Of a stretch of DNA of 64,000 bases, positions 44,416-60,253 are shown piece by piece (positions within the stretch are counted from its first letter, which is position 1; each line of letters starts with the position of its first letter). This DNA is from Catellatospora methionotrophica. GTDB taxonomy: Bacteria; Actinomycetota; Actinomycetes; Mycobacteriales; Micromonosporaceae. Under the pieces are notes generated by a model. That model was given only the letters and a program-made list of their open reading frames with translations, made no database searches and was not told the origin of the DNA. Location: contig NZ_JAAOTJ010000011.1 in the NCBI RefSeq assembly GCF_011297335.1, positions 124,001 through 188,000 of the forward strand, in the 5' to 3' direction. The position numbers and the translations under genes were made by a program.

Positions 44416-44598
44416 AACGGGGTGACCCGACCCCTCGTCGATGCGAGGCAACCAGTCGTTCCGAGCGACCAGCCCGCCGTCAGTGCGAACTCCGCCAGCC
44501 AGTCTACCTCTTCGATTCCCGAGCCCCGAACGGGATACCGCACCGTGAGGTAGCTCGCACCGCCCAGCCACCCCGGCCACGGCTCGCCGCCAGCCCAT

Positions 44599-44659
44599 GA
44601 TCGCTGTTTCCGGTCATGATCTGGCGCTGTACCGCAGTTTCTGACCACAAACGGCGATC
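44599..44659. repeat. Palindromic repeat family A, copy 2
   Basis: Arms GATCGCTGTTT (44599-44609) and AAACGGCGATC (44649-44659) pair with one G-T mismatch, with inner GGTCA/TGACC. The right half (CAGTTTCTGACC, then AAAC.GCGATC) matches copies at 15350-15418 and 56539-56605. It lies 115 bp downstream of the membrane-protein gene 44774-45592. Confidence 0.7.
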
Positions 44660-44773
44660 TCCAACCGGACGACACCGGCCGGGGCGGCTACCACACCGGC
44701 CGGGCCAGGGGCTCCGGGCACCGTGACGGGCTGCGGTGCCGGGGTGGGAGCGCGGCGGGCTGGGTTGTACGGC

Positions 44774-45592
44774 TCAGCCGGCGCTGAGGGCGATGGCGGT
44801 GATCAGGCCTCCCACGGCCAGCAGCAGGCCCACCGCGCCGCACACCAGGCCGGTGATGGCGACCCCGCGCCCGGTCAGGTTGCCCGCGGCCAACCGGATC
44901 TGGCGCATCCCGAGCCAGCCGAGCAGCACGCCCGCCGCCCCCAGCAGGATCGACAGCACCGCGAACGCCCCGGCGACCAGACCACCCCAGCCCTTCTCCG
45001 ACCCGACCAGCCCGAAGCACCACACCGCCAGCGACACCAGGATTGAGCCGACGCCCACCACCAGCGCGCTGGCCGCGACGCCGGAAGCCGTCTTCGGCGC
45101 ACCCAGCACCGCCAGCGCGTACGGCGTCCCCGGCACGATCTCCACGCGCACCGGCGGCGGATAGTTCACCGGTCGCGGCCCGGCGGGCTGCACGAGCTGC
45201 GGCTTCGCAGCCACCTGCGGCCACTGCGGCACCGGCGGCTGCTGAGCCGCCTGCGGCAGCGGCTGCTGACCGGACTGCGGCCACTGCGGCACTGCGGGTT
45301 GCTGACCTGGCTGCGGCACCGGCGGCTGATGCTGGCCGGGCTGGGCCCACTGCGGCACTGCGGGTTGCTGGCCAGGCTGCGGCACAGGCGGCTGCTGCTG
45401 GCCGGGCTGCGGCCACTGCGGCGCGGCAGGCTGCTGGCCGGGCTGTGCCCACTGCGGCGAGCCAGGCTGCTGGCCTGCCTCGGGCCACTGCGGTACGGGC
45501 GGCTGCGGCGTCGACGGCTGCGGCGCGGGCGGCTGCTCGCCCGTGGGCGGCACGGACGGCCATTGCGGCGCCGGAGACTGCGGATACGTCAC
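44774..45592 (-). CDS. Pro/Gln-rich membrane protein (DUF4190-like)
   Basis: A 272-residue protein of unknown function. Residues 1-150 are repeats around PQWPQPGQQP/PAVPQWAQPGQ, probably a disordered cytoplasmic region. Three hydrophobic segments follow (TASGVAASALVVGVGSILVSLAVW; GGLVAGAFAVLSILLGAAGVLLGW; GVAITGLVCGAVGLLLAVGGLITAIAL), the tail arrangement of DUF4190-type proteins. GTG 45592 is chosen because the repeat region begins there. It follows a smaller membrane gene by 75 bp, likely in the same unit. Confidence 0.75.
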   Translation of the reverse strand: MTYPQSPAPQWPSVPPTGEQPPAPQPSTPQPPVPQWPEAGQQPGSPQWAQPGQQPAAPQWPQPGQQQPPVPQPGQQPAVPQWAQPGQHQPPVPQPGQQPAVPQWPQSGQQPLPQAAQQPPVPQWPQVAAKPQLVQPAGPRPVNYPPPVRVEIVPGTPYALAVLGAPKTASGVAASALVVGVGSILVSLAVWCFGLVGSEKGWGGLVAGAFAVLSILLGAAGVLLGWLGMRQIRLAAGNLTGRGVAITGLVCGAVGLLLAVGGLITAIALSAG

Positions 45593-45667
45593 GCCGCCGA
45601 TCCTGCCACGTCCCGCCCACTGCCCGCCGACCAAGCCGCCCGCGCCCCGTCCCGGCGGCGGTGGACC

Positions 45668-46021
45668 TCAGTCGACGGTGGGCGGGAAGTCCTGGCTGCC
45701 GAAGTGCACGCCGCGCAGGAACAGCCACACGGTCAGCGTGAGCAGGCTCAGCCCGGCCATGCCCAGGGCCAGCCAGGCCAGCCGCTCCGCCCAGCGCACC
45801 CGGCCCGCACCGGTGCGCCAGCCTTGGCCGTCGCGCAGCTCCGTACGGGCCGCACGGGCCAGCGCCAGCGCGATGGTGGCGGGCACGATCCCGCCGACCG
45901 CCAGCCCCGTCACCGCGGCCAGCAGGCCGAGCCCGAACGCGGCGGTGGCCTTGGTGTCGGCGACCGGCTCGGGATCGGCCGGATCCCGGGTGGCTGCACA
46001 TACGAAAGCGGCGTCCCCCAT
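45668..46021 (-). CDS. Small membrane protein of unknown function
   Basis: A 117-residue protein with a polar N-terminus and two clear membrane helices (AAFGLGLLAAVTGLAVGGIVPATIALALA; LAWLALGMAGLSLLTLTVWLFL). The spacing of helices resembles the C-terminal part of the neighbouring membrane protein, so both may be related. It starts about 45 bp after the rpoC stop and could be expressed by read-through from rpoBC. Function not recognised. Confidence 0.6.
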   Translation of the reverse strand: MGDAAFVCAATRDPADPEPVADTKATAAFGLGLLAAVTGLAVGGIVPATIALALARAARTELRDGQGWRTGAGRVRWAERLAWLALGMAGLSLLTLTVWLFLRGVHFGSQDFPPTVD

Positions 46022-46064
46022 GCCGTGTAAACGACAGGGAGGACGCCGCGATCACTTCAAGCGA

Positions 46065-49955
<3,891 letters not shown>

Positions 49956-50005
49956 GTTGTATGTCCCTCTTTGCTCGTGTCTTCATCAGTGTCAGTTGAT
50001 GGCGG

Positions 50006-50043
50006 AGGCGTCCTCCACACGCCGGAGCGCGCGGAGGACGCCT
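50006..50043. terminator. Hairpin in the rpoB-rpoC gap
   Basis: Arms 50006-50016 and 50033-50043 (AGGCGTCCTCC and complement) pair perfectly around a 16-nt loop, 6 bp after the rpoB stop. The T-run (CCTTTTA) is on the plus-strand side, so it is a poor terminator for rpoB; an RNA-processing or pausing element is equally possible. Confidence 0.5.
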
Positions 50044-50049
50044 TTTACA

Positions 50050-53481
<3,432 letters not shown>

Positions 53482-53614
53482 GATACGTCCTTCCGAGGAC
53501 CGGTGGTGCAACGGCCGTTACGCGAGCAACCCGACAACCCCTGGTCCAGAGCCGACGTCAAAAGACATCCGGCATTCCGGGCAGGGGGAAAGTCGAAGGG
53601 CAGCGCAAACTAGC

Positions 53615-53643
53615 ACTGTAGCAGAAGCACGGACCGCTGTCGA
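53615..53643 (-). promoter_or_regulatory. Predicted promoter of rpoBC
   Basis: On the minus strand, TCGACA (53643-53638), a 17-bp spacer and TACAGT (53620-53615) match the consensus closely. Transcription would start near 53608, giving a 127-nt leader. The rest of 53482-53926 shows no gene apart from the rplL terminator. Confidence 0.65.
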
Positions 53644-53851
53644 GTCCCCACGGCAGGCTTCCGCAGAACGTGCCCTGGACCACCTTCAGATCGGTGTCCA
53701 CCACGCTCTGTACCCCGCCCGCTACGCACTCGGAAGGTCGTACTGAAGAAAGACTGCCTGGCGTCGTCGTTCACGTCAAGACCCGGCGACGTCTTCCAGT
53801 GTCCAACACTGCGTCAAGTTCGTATCACTGCGCGTTTGCGCAGTACAAACA

Positions 53852-53882
53852 AGGGGCGGACATCACGTGGATGCCCGCCCCT
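53852..53882 (-). terminator. Terminator after rplL
   Basis: Arms 53852-53862 and 53872-53882 (AGGGGCGG.CA) pair with one mismatch and are followed on the minus strand by TTGTTTGT. It lies about 45 bp after the rplL stop, so rplJL and rpoBC are probably separate transcripts. Confidence 0.75.
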
Positions 53883-53926
53883 CGATGCGGTCACGCTCTT
53901 GGCGTAAAGCCCGGCGTGACCTCAGA

Positions 53927-54310
53927 TCACTTGAGGGTGACCTTGGCGCCCTCGGCCTCGAGCTTGGCCTTGGCCTTCTCCGCGGTCTCCTTGTTGGCCT
54001 TCTCGATGATGGCCTTCGGCGCGGCCTCGACCACGTCCTTGGCCTCCTTCAGGCCCAGGCCGGTCAGCTCACGCACGACCTTGATGACCTGGATCTTCTT
54101 GCCACCGTCGGACTCGAGGACGACGTCGAACTCGTCCTGCTCCTCGACCTCGACCGCGGCGGCACCCGGGCCGGCCGGGCCGGCGACGGCGACCGGCGCG
54201 GCGGCCTTCACGTCGAAGGTGGTCTCGAACTCCTTCACGAACTCGGAGAGCTCGATCAGGGTCATCTCCTTGAAGGCCTCGAGGAGCTCGGTGCTGCTCA
54301 GCTTCGCCAT
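53927..54310 (-). CDS. rplL: 50S ribosomal protein L7/L12
   Basis: A 127-residue stalk protein recruiting translation GTPases. N-terminal dimer domain ([25 protein letters not shown]), an Ala/Pro/Gly hinge, and the C-terminal factor-binding domain ([31 protein letters not shown]). It follows rplJ, its partner at the stalk base. Confidence 0.99.
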   Translation of the reverse strand: MAKLSSTELLEAFKEMTLIELSEFVKEFETTFDVKAAAPVAVAGPAGPGAAAVEVEEQDEFDVVLESDGGKKIQVIKVVRELTGLGLKEAKDVVEAAPKAIIEKANKETAEKAKAKLEAEGAKVTLK

Positions 54311-54389
54311 GTCAGGCGTCCTTTCGTAACGGGTCTACATGCCGCGGCAGGGCGCCGCGAGCTGGATGGTTCGGATGACGTCGACGCCG

Positions 54390-54926
54390 TCAGGCGTCGG
54401 CGCCCTCCTTCTCGCGCTTGTCCTGCAGAGCGGCGACCGTGCGAACGGCCTGCGCCAGCGGGGCCTGGAAGAGCGCCGCGGCGTTGCTCATGCTTGCCTT
54501 CATGGCGCCGGCCAGCTTGGCCAGCAGCACCTCGCGGGACTCGAGGTCGGCGAGCTTGGCGACCTCGGCCGCCGTGATCGCCTTGCCCTCGAAGACGCCG
54601 CCCTTGATGACGAGCAGCGGGTTCGCCTTCGCGAACTCCTTGAGGCCCTTCGCGGCTTCGACGACATCGCCGGAGACGAAGGCGAGCGCGGTAGGACCGG
54701 TGAACAGAGCGTCGAGACCGGTCAGACCGGCGTCGGTCGCGGCGCGCTTGGCAAGCGTGTTCTTGGCAACGGTGTACTCGGCACCGCCCAGCGAACGACG
54801 CAGCTCGGTCAGCTGCTTCACGGTCAGGCCGCGGTACTCGGTGAGCACCGTGGCGTTCGACTCGCGGAAGCGCTCGGTGAGCTCCGCAACACTGCCGGCC
54901 TTGTCGGCACGGATCTTGTCCGCCAT
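54390..54926 (-). CDS. rplJ: 50S ribosomal protein L10
   Basis: A 178-residue stalk-base protein that binds 23S rRNA and L12 dimers: [43 protein letters not shown] 54926 follows GAGGGGAC; the longer frame has no homology. In other bacteria L10 (with L12) represses its own mRNA; here a terminator-like hairpin lies about 70 bp upstream in the leader. Confidence 0.98.
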   Translation of the reverse strand: MADKIRADKAGSVAELTERFRESNATVLTEYRGLTVKQLTELRRSLGGAEYTVAKNTLAKRAATDAGLTGLDALFTGPTALAFVSGDVVEAAKGLKEFAKANPLLVIKGGVFEGKAITAAEVAKLADLESREVLLAKLAGAMKASMSNAAALFQAPLAQAVRTVAALQDKREKEGADA

Positions 54927-54986
54927 GTCCCCTCCTCTCTCGTACTCCAGGCTGGTCTCGCGGGACCCGGCGTTCGAAAGGAGCGG

Positions 54987-55021
54987 ACAAACAAAACGCC
55001 CCGGCGCAGGGCGCACGGGGC
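54987..55021 (-). terminator. Attenuator-like hairpin in the rplJ leader
   Basis: On the minus strand, GCCCCG (55021-55016) pairs with CGGGGC (55003-54998), with an inner GCGC pair, followed by GTTTTGTTTGT (54997-54987). This is the form of an intrinsic terminator, yet it lies inside the leader about 60-95 nt before rplJ, so it is a candidate transcription attenuator. Confidence 0.65.
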
Positions 55022-55173
55022 TTTGCACGGCACGAGGCCGGTCAGGCTCACCGTTCTTCCCTGCGCGGGCCGCCCGTGGTCCGCTCGTTGCCGAGCGACG
55101 GGGCCTTCGATCCTGCTCCGGGAGTGATCCGGATCAGATGACCAGCGGTCTTTGGGTGGAACTGTTGACAGGA

Positions 55174-55203
55174 ACGATACGTGACCTGGTGGACGCCCGC
55201 CAA
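55174..55203 (-). promoter_or_regulatory. Predicted promoter of rplJL
   Basis: On the minus strand, TTGGCG (55203-55198), an 18-bp spacer and TATCGT (55179-55174). Transcription would start near 55167 with a leader of about 240 nt. The -35 ends 18 bp before the first GntR operator-like palindrome of the divergent gene. Confidence 0.5.
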
Positions 55204-55221
55204 ATCGGGGGTGGTGTGACC

Positions 55222-55289
55222 TGTCTTGTATCAATCGATTGACACAAGACACAGCGATGTCGTTCACTTGTATCAGTTGCTTGATACAA
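55222..55289. promoter_or_regulatory. Two palindromic GntR (YtrA-type) operators
   Basis: Site 1 (55222-55251) is TGTCTTGTATCAATC followed by its complement with one mismatch. Site 2 (55268-55289) is TTGTATCA-gttgct-TGATACAA, perfect. Both share the half-site TTGTATCA. They lie 15-80 bp before the start of a membrane gene co-transcribed with a GntR gene, so autoregulation is likely. A GGGGAGG ribosome site follows. Confidence 0.75.
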
Positions 55290-55303
55290 CGGGGAGGTAA
55301 ATC

Positions 55304-56038
55304 ATGAACGGAGCCGCCTACCTGCGGTCGGCAGGTGTCGTACTGGGCACCTCGGTCGCCTTCACCGCCGCCAACAGCACGCTGGTCCCCCTCGCCACAC
55401 CCCTGTTCGCCGCCTTCGTGCTGGCCGGGGTGGCCGTCAGCGAGCTGATGTCGCCCCGGCCCTCCCGCTCCGGCCGGCCGACGGCACAGCTCACCGCCCG
55501 CGACATCGACACCTACCTGCCGCCCGGCGCGCGCCGGCAGCTGCGCTGGCTGAGCCTCGCGGTGCTGGTAGCACTGCCCGCCGTCGCGGTGCTGATCGCC
55601 GACAGCCCGATCGACCCCATCGGGCAGTTCGACGCCGCCGGAGGGCTGCTGCGCCTGGCGCCCACGGCGGTGGTGCTCGCCTGCTGGGGCCTGCTCGCCC
55701 GGCACCTGCAGCGCAGGATCACCGACGCCGGGCACGCCGGGCTGGATCCGCAGCATCTCGCCGCGGACGAGGCCTGGCGGCGGCGCGCGGCACGCCTGGT
55801 GCACGGCACCACCGGGGTCCTGCTCGCCGGAACCCTCAGCGGCGCGATGTTCTTCTACGGTCAGCGGCACTGGATGGTGTTCCTCGGCGGCTGGGGCTGG
55901 TGGATGCTCGGCGTCGTCGCGCTGGCCATGGCCTCGTTCCTGGTCTTCGCGCACTACCTGCACCTGCTGATCCACCCCGGTCCATCCGGTGAGGTGACCG
56001 CCGCCGCGCCGCGCGAACCCGCCGAGGCTCTGGCGTGA
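55304..56038 (+). CDS. Multi-pass membrane protein co-transcribed with GntR regulator
   Basis: A 244-residue protein with about five or six hydrophobic segments (LGTSVAFTAANSTLVPLATPLFAAFVLAGVAVSE; LRWLSLAVLVALPAVAVLIA; LAPTAVVLACWGLLARHL; GTTGVLLAGTLSGAMFFY; GGWGWWMLGVVALAMASFLVFAHYLHLL). No family recognised. The stop overlaps the GntR gene by 4 bp (GTGA). YtrA-type GntR regulators usually sit beside membrane or ABC transport genes controlling envelope responses, so this is the likely effector, but its role is unknown. Confidence 0.8.
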   Translation: MNGAAYLRSAGVVLGTSVAFTAANSTLVPLATPLFAAFVLAGVAVSELMSPRPSRSGRPTAQLTARDIDTYLPPGARRQLRWLSLAVLVALPAVAVLIADSPIDPIGQFDAAGGLLRLAPTAVVLACWGLLARHLQRRITDAGHAGLDPQHLAADEAWRRRAARLVHGTTGVLLAGTLSGAMFFYGQRHWMVFLGGWGWWMLGVVALAMASFLVFAHYLHLLIHPGPSGEVTAAAPREPAEALA

Positions 56039-56409
56039 ACCCCACGATCACCATCCGGCCGGGCCCCGTGCCGCCCTACGAACAGATCCGGGCCCAGATC
56101 GAGATTCTGATCAACGGCGGGCTGCTGGAGGCGGGACACCGCCTGCCGCCGATCCGGCAGCTCGCTGCGGATCTCGGCTTGGCCCCCGGCACGGTGGCTC
56201 GGGCGTACCAGGAACTGGAGGCGGCCGGGCTGGTGACGACTCGGCGCGCGGCAGGCACGGTGGTGGCCGCGCGAACCTCTGATGTGGCGACGGACCGACG
56301 GGGGCCGTTGGCACAGGCGGCGAACGGCTTCACCACCACCGCTCTCACGCTCGGCGCCGACCTCGACGAGGCATTGGCCGCAATCCGCGCCGCCTGGCCT
56401 CGCCCCTGA
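56035..56409 (+). CDS. GntR-family transcriptional regulator, YtrA subfamily
   Basis: A 124-residue protein: the GntR winged helix (PPYEQIRAQIEILINGGLLEAGHRLPPIRQLAADLGLAPGTVARAYQELEAAGLVTTRRAAGTVV) followed by a short helical tail, the compact YtrA architecture with no large ligand domain. GTG start in a GTGA overlap with the membrane gene. It probably binds the two TTGTATCA palindromes upstream and represses its own operon. Confidence 0.9.
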   Translation: MNPTITIRPGPVPPYEQIRAQIEILINGGLLEAGHRLPPIRQLAADLGLAPGTVARAYQELEAAGLVTTRRAAGTVVAARTSDVATDRRGPLAQAANGFTTTALTLGADLDEALAAIRAAWPRP

Positions 56410-56441
56410 CAAGGCTCGGAGCTATGGGCCCCCGGTACTCA

Positions 56442-56519
56442 GGTCCGGGTCCGGGTCCAGGTCCGGGTCCAGGTCCGGGTCCAGGTCCGGGTCCAGGTCC
56501 GGGTGGGGGTCCGGGTCAG
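56442..56519. repeat. Hexamer tandem repeat, 13 units
   Basis: Thirteen consecutive 6-bp units, mainly alternating GGTCCG and GGTCCA, with two diverged units near the end (GGTGGG, GGTCAG). It starts 32 bp after the GntR stop and is non-coding in context. Such short arrays tend to vary in length between strains. Confidence 0.85.
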
Positions 56520-56538
56520 GCGCTCGTCCGGCGCTCGG

Positions 56539-56605
56539 GATGATCGCTGTTTGAGGTCAGAAAGTGAGGTCGGACCACAGTTTCTGACCGTAAACAGCGA
56601 TCATC
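56539..56605. repeat. Palindromic repeat family A, copy 3
   Basis: Perfect 14-bp arms GATGATCGCTGTTT (56539-56552) and complement (56592-56605), with inner GGTCAGAAA and TTTCTGACC. It is the most symmetric of the three copies. It lies between the converging GntR and rplA genes. Confidence 0.75.
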
Positions 56606-56622
56606 GCCAACCGCGAGGTTAA

Positions 56623-56670
56623 GAAGGGCCCCTTCATCCACCTATGGCGATGGGAAGGTGCCCTCCCTTC
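56623..56670. repeat. Palindromic repeat family D, copy 2 (degenerate)
   Basis: GAAGGGCCCCTTC (56623-56635) and GGGAAGGTGCCCTCCCTT (56652-56669) form an imperfect hairpin related to AAGGGCACCTTCC at 15281. It begins 17 bp after family A copy 3, repeating the side-by-side arrangement seen at 15281-15418. Confidence 0.5.
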
Positions 56671-56740
56671 GGCAAGGGCGGAGCGGCGCGAGAGGAACGG
56701 CAGACGCGGGACGCCCGGGCGGGTGGAAGGCGGGGAAGGC

Positions 56741-56776
56741 GGAAGGCCCCGCTCGCGGTGCGAGGCGGGGCCTTCC
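56741..56776 (-). terminator. Terminator after rplA
   Basis: Arms GGAAGGCCCCGC (56741-56752) and complement (56765-56776) pair perfectly, with an inner TCGC/GCGA stem, 19 bp after the rplA stop. It ends the rplK-rplA transcript. Confidence 0.8.
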
Positions 56777-56795
56777 GGGTGGAGTACGGGGCGGA

Positions 56796-57509
56796 TCAGG
56801 CCTCGTTGTTCTCCTGGATGTTGCGGGTCACGTTGGGGTCGACCGGGATGCCCGGGCCCATCGTGGTGGTCACGAAGACCTTCTTCAGGTACTTGCCCTT
56901 GGACGCCGACGGCTTGGACCGCAGCACCTCCTCCAGCACCGCGGCGTAGTTGTCCACCAGCTGCTCAGCGGTGAACGACGACTTGCCGATGATCAGGTGC
57001 AGGTTCGAGTGCTTGTCCACGCGGAAGGTGATCTTTCCGCCCTTGATGTCGGAGACCGCCTTGGCGATGTCCATGGTGACCGTGCCGGTCTTCGGGTTCG
57101 GCATGAGGCCGCGCGGGCCCAGGATCCGCGCGATCCGACCGATCTTGGCCATCTGGTCCGGCGTCGCGATCGCGGCGTCGAAGTCCAGCCAGCCTTCCTG
57201 AATGCGAGCCACCAGCTCGTCGGTCCCGACGGCGTCGGCGCCGGCGGCGGTCGCCTCGGCGGCCTTCTCGCCGGAGGCGAAGACGATGACGCGGGCGGTC
57301 TTACCGGTGCCGTGCGGCAGGTTGACCACGCCGCGAACCATCTGGTCCGCCTTGCGCGGGTCGACGCCGAGGCGCATCGCGACCTCGACCGTGGCGTCGA
57401 ACTTGACCTTGGTGGTGTCCTTCGCCAGTTTGATGGCCTCGACGGGGGTGTACAGCTTGTCCCGGTCGACCTTCTCAGCGGCAGTGTTGTAGCTCTTGCC
57501 GTGCTTCAT
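56796..57509 (-). CDS. rplA: 50S ribosomal protein L1
   Basis: A 237-residue protein of the mobile L1 stalk that helps move deacylated t[22 protein letters not shown] is the RNA-binding signature. In other bacteria L1 represses its own rplKA mRNA. It starts 88 bp after rplK. Full length. Confidence 0.98.
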   Translation of the reverse strand: MKHGKSYNTAAEKVDRDKLYTPVEAIKLAKDTTKVKFDATVEVAMRLGVDPRKADQMVRGVVNLPHGTGKTARVIVFASGEKAAEATAAGADAVGTDELVARIQEGWLDFDAAIATPDQMAKIGRIARILGPRGLMPNPKTGTVTMDIAKAVSDIKGGKITFRVDKHSNLHLIIGKSSFTAEQLVDNYAAVLEEVLRSKPSASKGKYLKKVFVTTTMGPGIPVDPNVTRNIQENNEA

Positions 57510-57597
57510 TTCTCAGATCTCCTGTGGTTGTGTCGAGCCCTTCCGGGCCCTCCCACGAAACATCGAACCGTCAGGCGGCGGACGCCGCGTACGGCGT

Positions 57598-58029
57598 TCA
57601 GTCCTTGACGACGATGCCCATCGACCGGGCGGTGCCGGCGATGATGCGCTCGGCCATGTCCAGGTCGTTGGCGTTCAGGTCGGACATCTTCTTCTCGGCG
57701 ATCTCGCGCACCTGGGCGCGGGTAACCGAACCGACCTTGGTGGTGTGCGGCACGCCGGAGCCCTTGGGCACACCGGCAGCCTTGATCAGGAGTCGGGCGG
57801 CCGGCGGCGTCTTCAGCAGGAACGTGAACGAGCGGTCCTCGTACACGCTGATCTGCGCCGGGACGATGTCACCGCGCTGCGACTCGGTCTGGGCGTTGTA
57901 CTGCTTGCAGAACTCCATGATGTTCACGCCGTGCTGACCCAGCGCGGGACCCACCGGCGGAGCCGGGGTGGCCTGGCCGGCCTTCAGCTGCAGCGTGAAC
58001 GTCTTGACGAGTTTCTTCTTCGGAGGCAT
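57598..58029 (-). CDS. rplK: 50S ribosomal protein L11
   Basis: A 143-residue factor-centre protein and target site of thiopeptides: [34 protein letters not shown] is the conserved form [24 protein letters not shown] 58029 fits the family; the longer frame is not homologous. The 242-bp gap to nusG contains hairpins but no clear promoter. Confidence 0.98.
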   Translation of the reverse strand: MPPKKKLVKTFTLQLKAGQATPAPPVGPALGQHGVNIMEFCKQYNAQTESQRGDIVPAQISVYEDRSFTFLLKTPPAARLLIKAAGVPKGSGVPHTTKVGSVTRAQVREIAEKKMSDLNANDLDMAERIIAGTARSMGIVVKD

Positions 58030-58209
58030 GTCTACTTCCTGGGACTTGTCGACCCGCCGTCTCGGCGGATCAGGGTGGTTTACACCGGACCGGCCGGTGC
58101 TTTCGCGCGCACGGTCAGCGCGCGGCACAGGCCGGACGTTCTAGGTTAGCGCATACTCGTACGCGCCTATTCAGCGAGGTGGGACCTTCACACCCGAGGT
58201 GAGCTGCGA

Positions 58210-58256
58210 CGCGGCGAAAACGCCGCGCGGCGGGGCCCCGAGGGGCGCCCGCCGCG
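58210..58256 (-). terminator. Hairpins after nusG
   Basis: CGCGGCGGG (58226-58234) pairs with CCCGCCGCG (58248-58256), and a neighbouring CGCGGCG-AAAA-CGCCGCG stem (58210-58227) competes with it. Both lie 16-60 bp after the nusG stop and could end the secE-nusG transcript. Confidence 0.55.
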
Positions 58257-58271
58257 TGATCGCGTACACAA

Positions 58272-58988
58272 CTAGATCTTGGCGACCTGGTTGAAGTTCA
58301 GCTCGACCGGGGTCTCCCGGCCGAAGATCGACACCAGCACCTTGAGCTTCTGCTGGTCGGCGTTGATCTCGGAGATCGTGGCCGGCAGCGAGGCGAACGC
58401 GCCGTCGGTGACGGTGACCGAGTCGCCGACCTCGAAGTCCAGCACCCGGATCTCGGCCTTGGCCTTGGACTTGCCGGTGCCGGGCGCCTCCACGGCGGGC
58501 AGCAGCCACTTGAGCACCTCGTCGAGGCTCAGCGGCGCCGGGCGGTCGGCCCGGTCCGTCGCGCCGACGAAGCCGGTCACCCCCGGGGTGTTGCGCACGC
58601 ACGAGTATGACTCGGGCGTGAGGTCCATGCGGACCAGCAGGTAACCGGGGAAGACCTTGCTCTGCACCTGGGTGCGCTTGCCGTTCTTGACCTCGACCTC
58701 TTCACGGGTCGGCACCTCGACCTGGAAGATGAACTCCTCCATGTCGAGGCTCGTGATCCGGGTCTCGAGGTTGGTCTTGACCTTGTTCTCGTAACCGGCG
58801 TAGGAGTGCACGACGTACCAGTCGCCGGGCGCGAACCGCAGCTTCTGGCGCAGCTCCGCGGCCGGGTCGAACTCGTCGTCAGCGGGTGCCGTCTCAAGCT
58901 CCGGCTCGTCCGTCACCGCGACCGCGGAGGTCACCTCGGTGTCTTCCGTCTGGGCCGTCTCGTCGTACTCAGGCACGTAGCCGCTCAC
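58272..58988 (-). CDS. nusG: Transcription antitermination factor NusG
   Basis: A 238-residue elongation factor. A 50-residue acidic N-terminal extension precedes the NGN domain ([36 protein letters not shown]) and the C-terminal KOW domain ([23 protein letters not shown]). The extension is common in actinobacteria. It lies 14 bp after secE. Confidence 0.98.
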   Translation of the reverse strand: MSGYVPEYDETAQTEDTEVTSAVAVTDEPELETAPADDEFDPAAELRQKLRFAPGDWYVVHSYAGYENKVKTNLETRITSLDMEEFIFQVEVPTREEVEVKNGKRTQVQSKVFPGYLLVRMDLTPESYSCVRNTPGVTGFVGATDRADRPAPLSLDEVLKWLLPAVEAPGTGKSKAKAEIRVLDFEVGDSVTVTDGAFASLPATISEINADQQKLKVLVSIFGRETPVELNFNQVAKI

Positions 58989-59002
58989 TTCCGTAGTTTG
59001 TG

Positions 59003-59398
59003 TTACTTCGCTTCGCCGAAGACGAACAGCACGCCCCGGGCGTAGGCGAGATCCAGCAGCGTCACGATGGCCATCATGAACGTCACGAAGATCAGGACCA
59101 CCGCGGTGTACGTCAGCAGTTCGTTGCGCGTCGGCCAGATGACCTTACGCAGCTCGGCGACGATCTCACGGACAAACCGTCCGATACGCCCGAAGAAGCC
59201 GACCTTCTCGGCCTTCTCCGTGCTCTTGACCGCGCGGGAGCCCTTGCCGTCAGTCACCTTGCGGGACTTGGTCGCGGTGCCACCGCCGGAGACGCCGGAC
59301 TCGTCGTCGTCCTGGGTGTCGTCGTCGACAGCGTCGTCGAACACGTCGTCAACGTGCTCGGGCGCGGCGTCCTCGCCACGTCGGTTGCTCTCGGCCAC
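59003..59398 (-). CDS. secE: Protein translocase subunit SecE
   Basis: A 131-residue protein. A long acidic then basic N-terminal region leads into the conserved amphipathic helix ([21 protein letters not shown]) and a single membrane helix ([24 protein letters not shown]). GTG start at 59398. It clamps SecY. Co-transcribed with nusG; tRNA-Trp lies 224 bp upstream. Confidence 0.97.
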   Translation of the reverse strand: MAESNRRGEDAAPEHVDDVFDDAVDDDTQDDDESGVSGGGTATKSRKVTDGKGSRAVKSTEKAEKVGFFGRIGRFVREIVAELRKVIWPTRNELLTYTAVVLIFVTFMMAIVTLLDLAYARGVLFVFGEAK

Positions 59399-59622
59399 TT
59401 CGCCCTACTTCCATCTCGCGGGGTGGTGTCAGAACCGTGCAGGGACACGATCCCGTGTGCCCGACGCAGTCGCACGAAGAGCACCTGTCCAACGGGCCCG
59501 CCCCCACGCTGTGGGGCCGATACGGGCCATACGACCATGGTCCACCAGCCGAGGTCGTCCCGGAAGACAACCGGTGGGCCGATTCCATGATCGCCCACCG
59601 CGGGCCGGTAGGCCAGAGCCAG

Positions 59623-59695
59623 CAGGGGCGACAGGACTCGAACCTGCAACCTGCGGTTTTGGAGACCGCTGCGCTGCCAATTGCGCCACACCCCT
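59623..59695 (-). tRNA. trpT: tRNA-Trp (CCA)
   Basis: A 73-nt cloverleaf: acceptor AGGGGTG/CGCCCCT, D arm GCGCAATTGGCAGCGC, anticodon stem GCGGT/ACCGC with loop CTCCAAA (anticodon CCA), T arm with GTTCGAGTC. The 3' CCA is not encoded. In mycobacteria trpT also sits between hadABC and secE. Confidence 0.97.
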
Positions 59696-59844
59696 GTGCG
59701 GGAAGAGCACCCCGACGTAGGCCGAAAGCCACCGTCGGAGTTCACTACCCCACGGCCGACCAGTGTACGGGTAGACAGGCGAGTGGGCCAACTGGCACTC
59801 CCTATTTTCTCTCGCCACCGGCCGACCGCCCAGCCGAACAGTCC

Positions 59845-60252
59845 TCAGATCTGCTTGACCACGACCCTGGCCTGGGCCAACACCTTCTCGCCCGCGCAGG
59901 TCGCGGTGAGGTCGAAGGTCACCAGATCGTCCTCGGACACGCTCTTGATCACCGCGGTGAACGCGACCTCGGTGCCCTCGTCGGTGTCGGGCACCGGCAC
60001 CGGGCGGGTGAACCGGACCCCGATGTCGAGCACCGCGTCGGCGGAGCCGACCCAGCCGGTGACCGCCCGGCCCGCCAGCGCCATGGTGTACATGCCGTGC
60101 GCGATCACGCCCGGCAGGCCCACGCCGACGGCGGTGCGCTCGCTCCAGTGGATCGGATTGAGGTCGCCCGACGCGCCCGCGTAGCGAACCAGGTCGGCCC
60201 GGGTCACCCGGAACGTCTGCACGGGCAGCTGCTGCCCCTTGGCGAACGCCAT
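59845..60252 (-). CDS. hadB: MaoC-like dehydratase, HadB-type subunit
   Basis: A 135-residue hot-dog-fold protein with the hydratase-2 motif YAGASGDLNPIHWSERTA (catalytic Asp and His). In mycobacteria the HadAB complex dehydrates 3-hydroxyacyl-ACP in fatty-acid/mycolate elongation. The start may be ATG 60252 (MAFAKGQQLP, like mycobacterial HadB) or ATG 60264, which would overlap hadA by 11 bp. No hadC is present here. Its acyl substrate in this organism is unknown. Confidence 0.87.
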   Translation of the reverse strand: MAFAKGQQLPVQTFRVTRADLVRYAGASGDLNPIHWSERTAVGVGLPGVIAHGMYTMALAGRAVTGWVGSADAVLDIGVRFTRPVPVPDTDEGTEVAFTAVIKSVSEDDLVTFDLTATCAGEKVLAQARVVVKQI

Positions 60253-60253
60253 C

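Noticed and set aside
44140-44598. Minus-strand frames in the str promoter and leader region
   Set aside because: No homology, no ribosome site, and they cover the promoter and structured leader.
55165-55170. Plus-strand TTGACA upstream of the membrane gene at 55304
   Set aside because: No suitable -10 element at 16-19 bp; probably fortuitous beside the minus-strand promoter.
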